A stretch of DNA of 64,000 bases from Closterium sp. Naga37s-1 (lineage: Eukaryota > Streptophyta > Zygnematophyceae > Desmidiales > Closteriaceae), in contig CANJKZ010000523.1 of NCBI GenBank assembly GCA_947471745.1, positions 198,501 to 262,500 of the forward strand, given 5' to 3'. Within the stretch, counting starts at the first letter, position 1. Every line of letters begins with the position of its first letter. Of this stretch, positions 44,501-53,417 are shown in pieces. The notes beneath the pieces were generated by a model, which did not search any database, was not told the DNA's origin, and saw only the letters and a list, made by a program, of their open reading frames with translations. Both the position numbers and the translations under genes were made by a program.

Positions 44501-46619
44501 TCCCTACACTGGTCCTACTGGAGGTCTTGCTGAGCGTCGTGAGCCTGAGTCTCGTCCTGCGTCGCCTGTTCGTGCTGCTCGCACTGGTCGTCGTGTTCCG
44601 CGTCAGCGTCCTCCTGCGGTCCTAGGCACGCATCAGATGGCTCTGCGTCCTTCGACTGCTCCACTGCGTGTCCCTTTGCCGTCTCCTCCAGAGTCCTCTC
44701 TTCCTGCTCTTGCTGACCTGGAGTCTGACTCCCTTCGTGCGGGCAGTCCTACTGTCACGCGTCTCCTGGCTACTGTTGTCACTGACCCTTCCTTTGAGTC
44801 CACTGCTGCGTCTGCCTTAGTTGCTGAGCTGGTCGACTTTGCTGCTCACTGCTGTCTAGACTACGCTGCGAGTCTTGTTGCTGAGTCTGAGTCTGTCTGT
44901 CCTCCGTCCGTCGGGGGTGAGTGTGCTCTTGGCACGGACGTCCTTGAGGATAGGCAGGAGGAGTTCCAGTGCTTTGCTGCTGCTTTACCTCATCTCGTGT
45001 CCATGCTGCTTGCCCCTGAGGGAGACCCGGATGCACCAGACATCCCGACTCCGTGCTCTTACGCGGAGGCGGTAGAGGGTCCCTACTCCTCTCAGTGGCA
45101 GACAGCCATGGATGCAGAGATGGCTTCCTGGAAGTCCACAGGCACCTACGTTGACGAGGTTCCCCCACCTGGGGCGAACATCGTCAGTGGCATGTGGATT
45201 TACAGGGTGAAGCGGCCGCCGGGTTCTCCGCCTGTCTTCAAGGCGCGTTACTTGGCTCGAGGCTTCAGTCAGCGGCAGGGAGTTGACTACTTTCAGACCT
45301 TCTCTCCCACCCCGAAGATGACCACTCTTCGGGTGCTGCTGCACATAGCCGCTCAGCGCGACTACGAGCTTCACTCTCTTGACTTCAGCACTGCTTTCCT
45401 ACAGGGGAGCCTGCACGAGGAGATCTGGCTGCGCCGCCCACCTGGCTTCACTGGGTCGTTCCCTCCTGGTACCCAGTGGAGCCTCCGACGGCCAGTCTAT
45501 GGTCTCCGCCAGGCTCCCCGCGAGTGGCACGACACACTGAGGACTACGCTTGCAGCTCTTGGGTTTGCTCCTTCTACTGCTGACCCGTCGCTGTTTCTAC
45601 GCACCGACACCTCGCTGCCGCCGTTCTACATCCTCGTGTACGTCGACGACTTGGTCTTTGCTACTGCTGACACTGCTGGACTCGCCCACGTGAAGTCGGA
45701 GCTGCAGAAGAGACACACGTGCACAGACCTGGGTGAGCTGCGCAGCTATCTTGGCTTGCAGATCACCCGGGACAGAGCACGGCGCACCATTACCTTGACT
45801 CAGCCACACATGGTGCAGCAGATCCTTCAGCGCCTCAACTTCACGTACTCCTCGCCTTAGGCCACTCCTCTGTCTACTCGCCACTCGCTCTCAGCTCTGC
45901 CTTCGGATGAGTCCGTAGAGCCGAGTGGCCCGTACCCAGAGCTTGTTGGCTGCCTCATGTACCTGATGACCTGCACTCGACCTGACCTGGCATACCCTCT
46001 TAGCATCCTGGCACGCTATGTTGCTCCTGGGAGACACCGACCAGAGCACATGGATGCAGCTAAGAGGGTGTTGCGCTACTTGTGCAGTACGTCGGGCATG
46101 GGGCTAGTGCTTGGAGGGCGGAGTTCAGTGGTCCTCACTGGTCACGCAGACGCTTCTTGGGCTGACGACCAGGCTACGCAGCGGTCGTCACAGGGTTACA
46201 CCTTCAGCCTTGGTTCCGGCTCTGTTTCGTGGCGGTCTACCCGCTCGTCTTCTGTTCTCGGCTCCAGCTATGAGGCCGAGATCTACGCAGGGGCCATGGC
46301 TGCACAGGAGTTACGCTGGCTCACCTACCTGCTGACCGACCTGGGAGAGCCGCCTCGTTCTCCTCCAGTTCTGTACGTAGACAACAAGGCCATGCTGGCC
46401 TTGTGTTGGGAGCACAGACTAGAGCACATAACGAAGCACATTGCTCTCCGCTACTTTCTTGCTCGTGAGCTGCAGCAGCGTGGTCAGCTGCGCCTTGCTT
46501 ACGTGGCCTCTCGGGCCAACACTGCTGATATCTTTACCAAGGCACTTCAGCCTTGTGATCATCAGCACTTCTGTACGATGCTAGGTCTTGTGCCTACTTG
46601 GCCTCACTTCACTTCTTGA
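41549..46619 (+). pseudogene. Gag-Pol of element B, no capsid domain
   Basis: ORF 41549-43651 (700 residues) begins MQLQRRPRESITPQQLREWY. It has a second PPQLREWYAQ copy, the finger C-x13-C-x4-H-x4-C (CPYVLRTGARTGQP, CGTFGHTESRC), protease DSGAS, pre-integrase WHHRLGH and integrase (MDVSGP, LHSDRGGEF, NGIAERR). A frame change occurs in C-rich DNA near 43600-43650. The linker then reads in frame 1 (43687-44445) with SPQELREWFA. A second change lies near 44450, and RT reads in frame 0 (44439-45860) with YVDD. A nonsense TAG at 45858-45860 (CAG in element A) precedes RNase H (45957-46619). Copy A shows what is missing: the whole N-terminal capsid ORF. The two frame changes could be homopolymer errors; the nonsense codon is a plain substitution. 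Confidence 0.85.
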
Positions 46620-46816
46620 CCTTGCTTGTACTGTGATCTTTCTATACCTGCACTTGCTTGTTTACCTTTATATATAATCCTGCATGTGAACTGGCCTTGT
46701 GGCCTTGACCTTGTGCTCGGAATGTGTGGTGACGTTGTGATCCACCCTGAGCTTGCTGTGCTTTGCTTGACTGGTCTTGTGACCCCTTGTTCTCCCCCAC
46801 TTTGCCTATGGGGGTG

Positions 46817-46886
46817 TGTCAAACTCATATGCTATAGTCTATTTAGGCTGTAGTGGGGTAGACTCTAAGGGGTACAAGTTTCTAGG
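46817..46886 (+). repeat. Truncated 3' LTR of element B
   Basis: The first 70 bp of the LTR, identical to the 5' copy, then an abrupt switch to satellite at CCCGTGCTTAAATAC. The last ~61 bp are gone. The join has GG microhomology with the satellite text GTGGCCCGTGC. Confidence 0.85.
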
Positions 46887-47096
46887 CCCGTGCTTAAATA
46901 CACTTACCAAAGCAATTCCGGCTTGGTTTGTGCGCATAAAAAAGTTCGGCGCCTGCGATGACGGCCGCGTCTGCCGACAAATGCTAAAGAAGCGCTCGGA
47001 TCCCTATAGGCGTAGGGAAAAGAGTCGAACGACCTGAGTGTTGTTGCTTATTCGGTTGAAACATGCTTAAATACACCTACCAGAGCTGTCAAACAT
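46887..47096 (+). repeat. 173-bp satellite, block S3
   Basis: About 1.2 copies between B and E. The variant (ACACTTACCAAAGC, GCGCATAAAAAAG) matches a unit at 53810-53860, so S3 and S4 were probably adjacent before the E/E' event. Confidence 0.9.
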
Positions 47097-47224
47097 TATG
47101 TATGTTATATTTGTGTAGGCTATAGTGGGTTAGCCTTCTAGGGGGTACACTACTCTAGGGTTTGGTACTTGTACTCACATTCCCCTTCGAGTTGATCATT
47201 CTCGTTCACTTCTAGATTCTAACA
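47097..47224 (+). repeat. LTR of element E
   Basis: TGTCAAACATTATG...GATTCTAACA, followed by PBS TGGTATCCGACGCC (47225-47238). It shares GTAGGCTATAGTGGG with A, B and E'. Confidence 0.85.
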
Positions 47225-47284
47225 TGGTATCCGACGCCTAGGTCAGGACCTAGGACTGACGTTGGTTTGGGCCCACCGTTCCGC

Positions 47285-48480
47285 CGCGCCGTCGAGCGCC
47301 CCTTCTAGCGCCGTCGTGCGCCCCTACTAGCGCCGTCGAGCGCCCCTTCTTGCGCCGTCGAGCGCCCCTCCTAGCGCCGTCGAGCGCCCCTTCTTGCGCC
47401 GTCGAGCGCCCCCTCTAGCGCCGTCGAGCGCCCCTTCTAGCGCCGTCGAGCGCCCCTACTAGCGCCGTCGTGCGCCCTAGGACAGCCGCGAGCGCCGCCC
47501 GTCAGCCGCACGCGCAGCCGCCCGCACAGCCGCATGCGCAGCTGCCCCAGCCCGTCGCGTCGCCCTTGCGGGCTGCCCTAGCCTGTCGCGTCGCCCCTGA
47601 GGGCTGCCCTAGCTCGTCGCGTCGCCCCTGCGGGCTGCCTTCGCCCGTCGCGTCGCCCTTGCGGGCTGCTCTAGCCCGTCGCGTCACCCATGCGGGCTGT
47701 CCCAGCCCGTCGCGTCGCCCCTGCGGGCTGCCTTAGCCCGTCGCGTCGCCCCTAAGGGCTGCCTTCGCCCGTCGCGTCGCCCCTAAGGGCTGCCTTAGCC
47801 CGTCGCGTCGCCCTTGCGGGCTGCCCTAGCCCGTCGCGTCGCCCCTGCGGGCTGCCTTAGCCCGTCGTGTCGCCCCTAAGGGCTGCCTTAGCCCGTCGCG
47901 TCGCCCCTAAGGGCTGCCCTAGCCCGTCGCGTCGCCCTTGCGGGCTGCCCTAGCCCGTCGCGTCGCCCCTGCGGGCTGCCTTAGCCCGTCGCGTCTCCCC
48001 TAAGGGCTGCCTTAGCCAGTCGCGTCGCCCTTAAGGGCTGCCTTAGCCCGTCGCGTCGCCCCTAAGGGCTGCCTTAGCCCGTCGCGTCGCCCCTAAGGGC
48101 TGCTTAGCCCGTCGCGTCGCCCCTAAGGGCTGCCTTAGCCCGTCGCGTCGCCCTTGCGGGCTGCCCTAGCCCGTCGCGTCGCCCTTGCGGGCTGCCCCAG
48201 CCCGTCGCGTCGCCCCAGCCGAGCCGCGCTGCTAATACTGTTCACTACTGCAGTCGCCTCTACTCGCCGCGGCGCCCTGCCCTACCCAGCGCCCGCCCTT
48301 GGGACGACCGCCTCTGGCCCCTGGCGCAGCCGCCACTGCAGCAGCCGCCCCTGGCCCCTGGAGCAGCCGCACCTACAGCCGCCCCTGGACCCTGGAGCAG
48401 CCGCCCCTGCAGCAGCCGCCCCTGGCCACCTTGAGCAGCCGCCACTGCGGGAGCCGCCCCTGGCCCCTGGAGCAGCTGTC
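47285..48480 (+). repeat. Minisatellite leader of element E
   Basis: Three arrays: about 8 copies of a 22-bp unit (CGCCGTCGAGCGCCCCTTCT plus AG) at 47290-47475; about 21 copies of a 31-bp unit (GCCCGTCGCGTCGCCCCTAA, then GGGCTGCCTTA) at 47545-48215; and a short run of the 37-bp GGAGCAGCCGCCCCTG family at 48310-48480 that is also in B and E'. Confidence 0.9.
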
Positions 48481-48602
48481 GTCGCGGCCCGGCCCCGCCC
48501 TGCAGCGCCTGCCGCGGAGCTCCCTGCCGCGGCCCGGCCCCGCCCTACAGCTGTAGCGGCCCCGCTGTCGCCGCCGTCTTGCGCCTGCCCTTCCCACCAC
48601 TG

Positions 48603-48687
48603 GTGAGCACTGCCCTGCCCGTACTGCTCCTGCTGCTACTGCTGTTACTGCCGCTACTGCTGCTACTGCTGCTCCTGGCGTGGCCAG
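48603..48687 (+). other. Intron-like segment before gag, element E
   Basis: CACTG|GTGAGCACTGCC, a CTGCTACTGCTG tract, GCGTGGCCAG, then ATG 48688; 85 bp. Same borders as in B with a shorter tract. Confidence 0.55.
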
Positions 48688-50540
48688 ATGCAGCTCCACG
48701 GCCGTCCGCGTGTGTCCCTCACGCCCCAGCAGCTTCGTGAGTGGTACGCCAGTTGGGGTTGTCGGGGTGGCAGTAGTGGGAGTCGTCCTGGAGTGGGTAG
48801 TTTGGGAGCTTCTTGTCGTGGCCCGGTGCAGCAGCAGCGTCGTCTGTACGAGCCTCTTTCGCCCTAGCAGCTTCGTGAGTGGTACGCTCAGAGTAGAGGG
48901 TCGCTGAGTACTGCTCGCTGCCCGTACGTTATTAGCACGGGTGCCCGGACTGGTCAGCCTTGCGGGACGCGTGGTCACACAGAGTCCCACTGCTTCGCCC
49001 GTCTGAGCGACACTTGGCGTACAGAGTTTGGCGACGCCGCTGAGCTCCCCTCCTGGCTGGAGCTGCTTAGGCAGAGGGTAGATATCTTTGCTCTTGACTA
49101 TGATGCTATCCTCACTGCCATGTATGCATTGTCTACTAGTACTGAGAGTGCATGTCACCTGTGTGTGCCGCCTGACCCCGGTATCTAGTCTGCTGCTCTA
49201 GGTACTGGTGAGGCTGCCGCACTAGGTGCTCGTGTGTCTGTTGCCTCAGGTGCTGGTGAGGCTGCCGCTCTAGGTGCTAGTGTGTCTGTTGCCCCAGGTG
49301 CTGGTGAGGCTGCTGCTCTAGGTACTCGTGAGTCTGCGCCCTCTGGTACTGCGTCTACTGAGGCACTGCACACCTTCACACTGGACTCAGGTGCTTCCCG
49401 CTGCTTCTTTCGTGACCGCACTGCCCTTGAGCAGCTTGCTCGGCCGGTCGCAGTCTCCCTCGCTGACCCCTCTGGGGGTCCGGTCATTGCGACCTCCTCC
49501 ACTGTCCTCCCTTGTCCTGCGGTCCCGTCGGGCACACTGTCAGGTCTCTACCTCCCCTCGTTCTCTACGAACTTGGTGGCGGGTAGTGCGCTCCAGGACG
49601 GGGGTGTCCACCAGTTCACCCCTGCCTACGAGCGCGTGACACACTGCACGTGCGCTCGGACGGGTCGCCACCTGGCTACCTTCACTCGGCAGCCGGGGTC
49701 GGACCTGTACACACTGACCACTGCGTCCCCTCAGGTAGCTGCGTCTGCGTCTGCGTCAGGTCAGCTGTCGGCCCCCTGCTCGTGTCGCTCCCTGGCGCAC
49801 GAGACCGTCCTCTGGCACCACCGCCTGGGTCACCCGTCAGTGCAGCGCCTTCGTCGCATGCACTCCCGGTACCTTGTCTCTGGTCTTCCCAGGGTTCTCC
49901 CTCCCCTCCCACCCTCGCCTGCTCCCCCCTGTCTTCCCTGTGTCGAGGGGCGGCAGCGCGCCGCTCCTCACTCCTCCTCCTTTCCCCCGACGACTGCTCC
50001 CCTGCAGACGCTCCACATGGACGTGTGGGGCCCAGCCCGCGTCCGTGGACAGGGTCACGAGAGGTACTTCTTGATAGTTGTTGACGACTACTCGCGCTAC
50101 ACCACGGTCTTCCCCTTGCGCACCAAGGGTGAAGTCCCTGATGTTTTGATCCCTTGGATCCGCGCTGCCCGTCTCCAGCTCAGCGAGAGGTTCCACTCGG
50201 ACTTTCCTGTCCTGCGTCTGCACTCTGACAGAGGTGGGGAGTTTTCCTCCGACCTCTTGAGGGCCTACTGTCAGGGGCAGGGCATTGAGCAGTCGTTCAC
50301 GCTTCCGGCCTCTCCACAGCAGAATGGGGTTGCTGAGCGCCGCATTGGCCTGGTCATGGAGGTCGCTCGTACCTCCTTGATCCATGCGGCTGCCCCCCAC
50401 TTTCTGTGGCCGTTTGCGGTCCGATACGCAGCGCATCAGCTCAACCTCTGGGCACGTGTCTCCATTCCGGAGACTTCACCGACACTGCGTTGGACGGGAC
50501 AGGTTGGCGATGCGTCACGTTTTTGGGTCTGGGGATCTCG
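48688..50540 (+). pseudogene. Gag-Pol of element E, truncated in integrase
   Basis: Starts MQLHGRPRVSLTPQQLREWY; no capsid domain. An in-frame TAG at 48865-48867 replaces Gln in the second PQQLREW motif. The finger is CPYVISTGARTGQP plus CGTRGHTESHC. A second in-frame TAG lies at 49186-49188, right after CVPPDPGI. Then one open stretch in the same frame holds protease DSGAS, WHHRLGH and integrase (MDVWGP, LHSDRGGEF, NGVAERR) to VWGSR, where the inverted join cuts it before the linker. The second TAG is shared with E' at the same codon, whereas B and A have Gln or Glu there. It is therefore ancestral to both copies and may be a readthrough signal. Confidence 0.8.
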
Positions 50541-52062
50541 AGAGGTCGGAGGAGAACTCACCACCTCTGTCAGAGTGCAGACGCAAGACAGGAAAGTCTG
50601 AGTGGAACCGCTCGCTGAGCTGGAGACGAGAAGCGCGGATCCAAGGGATCAAAACATCAGGGACCTCACCCTTGGTGCGCAAGGGGAAGACCGTGGTGTA
50701 GCGCGAGTAGTCGTCAACAACGATCAGGAAGTACCTCTCCTGACCCTGTCCACGGACGCGGGCTGGGCCCCACACGTCCATGTGGAGCGTCTGCAAGGGA
50801 GCAGTCGTCGGGGGAAACGAGGAGGAGTGAGGAGCGGCGCGCTGCCGCCCCTCGACACAAGGAAGACAGGGAGGCGCAGGCGAGGGTGGGAGGGGAGGGA
50901 GTACCCGGGGAAGACCAGAGACAAGGTACCGTTTGTGCATGGCACGAAGGCGCTGCACTGACGGGTGACCAAGGCGGTGGTGCCAGAGGACGGTCTCGTG
51001 TGCTAGAGAGCGACACGAGCAGGGGGCAGACAGCTGACCTGAAGCAGACGCAGACGCAGCTACCTGAGGGGACTCAGTGGTCAGTGTGTACAGGTCTGAC
51101 CCCGGCTGCCGAGTGAAGGTAGCCAGGTGACGGCTCGTCCGAGCACACGTGCAGTGTGTCACGCGCTCGTAGGCAGGGGTGAACTGGTGGACACCCCCGT
51201 CCTGGAGCGCACAACCCGCCACCAAGTTCGTAGAGAATGAGGGGAGGTGGAGACCTGACAGTGTGCCCGACGGAACCGCAGGACAAGGAAGGACAGTGGA
51301 GGAGGTCGCAATGACCGGACCCCCAGAGGGGTCAGCAAGGGAGACAGCAACTGGCCGAGCAAGCTGCTCAAGGGCAGTGCGGTCACGAAAGAAACAGCGA
51401 GAAGCACCTGAGTCCAGTGTGAAGGTGTGCAGTGCCTCAGTAGACTCAGTACCAGGGGGGGCAGACTCACGAGTACCTAGAGCAGCAGCCACACCAGCAC
51501 CTGGGGCAACAGACACTCTAGCACCTAGAGCGGCAGCCTCACCAGTACCTAGAGCAGCAGACTAGATACCGGGGTCAGGCGGCACACACAGGTGACAGGC
51601 ACTCTCAGCATTAGTAGACAATGCATACATGGCAGTGAGGATAGCATCATAGTCAAGAGCAAAGATATCTACCCTCTGCCTAAGCAGCTCCACCCAGTCG
51701 GGGAGCTCAGCGTCGTCGCCAAGCTCTGTACGCCAAACGTCGCCCAGACGGGCGAAGCAGTGGGACTCTGTGTGACCACGTGTCCCGCAAGGCTGACCAG
51801 TCCGGACACCTGTGCGAATGACGTACGGGCAGCGAGCAGTACTCAGTGACCCTCTACTCTGAGCGTACCACTCACGAAGCTGCTGGGGCGAAAGAGCCTC
51901 GCGTAGACGATGCGGCTGCTGCACCGGGCCACTACAAGAAACTCCCAAACTACCCACTCCAGGACGACTCCCACTACTGCCACCCCGACAACCCCAACTG
52001 GCGTACCACTCACGAAGCTGCTGGGGCGTGAGGGACACACGCGGACGGCCCTGGAGCTGCAT
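50541..52062 (-). pseudogene. Gag-Pol of element E', truncated in integrase
   Basis: ATG at 52062 (MQLQGRPRVSLTPQQLREWY). The first ORF of 166 residues contains two PQQLREWYA motifs and the finger (CPYVIRTGVRTGQP, CGTRGHTESHC), ends DPGI and stops at TAG 51562-51564. The same frame then continues without any other stop through protease DSGAS, WHHRLGH and integrase (MDVWGP, LHSDRGGEF) to the inverted join. Apart from truncation at the join, the single amber codon is its only defect. Antisense frames through this region (such as 50602-50961) are shadows. Confidence 0.8.
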
Positions 52063-52141
52063 CTGGCCACGCCAGGAGCAGCAGTAGAAGCAGTAGCAGC
52101 AGCAGTAACAGCAGTAGTAGTACGGGCAGGGCAGTGCTCAC
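52063..52141 (-). other. Intron-like segment before gag, element E'
   Basis: On the minus strand: TTG|GTGAGCACTGCC, CTGCTACTGCTTCTACTG-like tract, GCGTGGCCAG, then ATG 52062; 79 bp. Confidence 0.55.
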
Positions 52142-52189
52142 CAATGGTGGGAAGGGCAGGCGTACGAGCGGGGCGACTGCGGGGCCACC

Positions 52190-53240
52190 ACAGCGGCCGC
52201 TCCAGGGGCGGCTGCTCCAGGGGCGGCTGCTCCAGGGGCCAGGAGCGGCTCCTGCAGTGGCAGCTGCTCCAGGGGCGGCTGCTCCAGTGGTCAGGGGCGG
52301 CTGCTGCAGGGGCGGCTGCTCCAGGGGCGAGGGGCCGCTCCTGCAGTGGCGGCTGCTCCAGTGGCCGGCTGCTCCAGTGGCCAGGGGCGGCTGCTGCAGG
52401 GGCGGCTGCTCCAGGAGCCAGGGGCGGCTGCTCCAGAGGCCAGGCGCGGGTTAGGTCAGGGCGACTCAGCGGGCAGGGGCGACGCGCGGGCAGGGGCGAC
52501 GCGGCGGGCAGGGCGACGCGGCGGGCAGGGCGACGCGGCAGGCAGGGGTGACGCCGTGGGCAGGGCGACGCGGCGGGCAGGTGGCGACGCCGCGGGCAGG
52601 GCGACGCGGCGAGCAGGGGCGACGCCGCGGGCAGGTGACGACGCCGCGGGCAGGGCGACGCGGCGGGCAGGTGGCAACGCCGCGGGCAGGCGGCGACGCC
52701 GCGGGCAGGGGCGACGCCGCGGGCAGGTGACGACGCCGCGGGCAGGGCGACGCGGCGGGCAGGTGGCGACGCCGTGGGCAGGTGGCGACGCCGCGGACAG
52801 GTGGCGACGCCGCGGGCAGGCGGCGACGCCGCGGGCAGGGCGACGTGGCGGGCGGCGAGAGCCTGCAGGGGCGGCGCGCGGTCGGGCAGAGGCTGCGCGC
52901 GGGCCTGACGGGTCTGCAGGGGCGGCTCTCAGGCCTGACGGGCCTGCAGAGGCGGCTCGGGGGCCTGACGGGTCTGCAGAGGCGGCTCGGGGGCCTGACG
53001 GACCTGCAGGGGCGGCTCGAGGGCCGTACTAGCTTGCAGGAGGCAGCGCGAGGGCTACAGGACGGCACTCGGGCAGACCGAAGGGCGGGGCGCGCGAGGG
53101 CGTACGAGCAGAGAAAGGCGCACGAGGGCGCACGAGGGCGCACGAGGGCGCACGAGGGCGCACAAGGGCGCACGAGCAGAGAAAGGCGCACGAGGGCGCA
53201 CGTAAGGTAGGGCGCACGAGGGCGCTTCTAACGGAATAGT
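52190..53240 (-). repeat. Minisatellite leader of element E'
   Basis: On the plus strand: 37-bp family (GGGGCGGCTGCTCCAG) at 52190-52440; GCGACGCCGCGGGCAGG-type repeats of 17-20 bp at 52480-52850; about 4-5 copies of a 30-bp unit with CCTGACGGGTCTGCAG at 52900-53030; and a 10-bp CACGAGGGCG array at 53115-53225. Only the 37-bp family is shared with E and B. Confidence 0.85.
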
Positions 53241-53291
53241 GGGCCCGTAGTAGAAAGCGGTCCTAGGTAGCAACCTAGGCTCGTGATACCA

Positions 53292-53417
53292 TGTTAGAAT
53301 CAACAAGTGTGTTCGAACTAACAAGATTGGGAGTACAAGTAGGAAACCCTAGAATGTTGTACCCCATAAGGCTAAACCCACTATAGCCTACACAATGTAA
53401 ACATATAATGTTTGACA
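53292..53417 (-). repeat. LTR of element E'
   Basis: 126 bp, TGTCAAACATTATATG...GATTCTAACA on the minus strand. The ends match E, but the middle differs at many positions. Confidence 0.85.

Larger units (their letters stand above)
26995..46886 (+). mobile_element. Copia element B, interrupted and decayed
   Basis: Its own sequence is 26995-27237 plus 39923-46886; the 12.7 kb between is a later family-C insertion on the other strand. It has a 131-bp 5' LTR, PBS, minisatellite leader, intron-like segment, finger-protease-integrase-linker-RT-RNase H coding region, PPT and a 3' LTR cut short after 70 bp. These 70 bp are identical to the 5' LTR. There is no capsid domain. The coding region has two frame changes and one nonsense codon. 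Confidence 0.9.
47097..50540 (+). mobile_element. Copia element E, 5' half
   Basis: 128-bp LTR (47097-47224), PBS, long minisatellite leader, intron-like segment, finger-protease-integrase coding, then a sudden join at about 50540 to E' in inverse orientation. Linker, RT, RNase H and 3' LTR are absent. No target duplication pairs its left flank (AGAGC) with the right flank of E' (GGAAA). Confidence 0.85.
50541..53417 (-). mobile_element. Copia element E', inverted 5' half
   Basis: Mirror partner of E: LTR (53292-53417), PBS TGGTATCACGAGCC, leader, intron-like segment, and coding to integrase GGEFSSDL, joined to E at about 50540. Coding text is about 96% identical to E by eye over a 138-bp sample, but the LTR and leader differ strongly. 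So two related but distinct elements, or a mosaic, form the arms. Confidence 0.85.

Noticed and set aside
52466-53191. Arg/Pro/Ala-rich frames on both strands at 52.3-53.2 kb
   Set aside because: Produced by the E' leader minisatellites; kept only as part of the leader-repeat observation.
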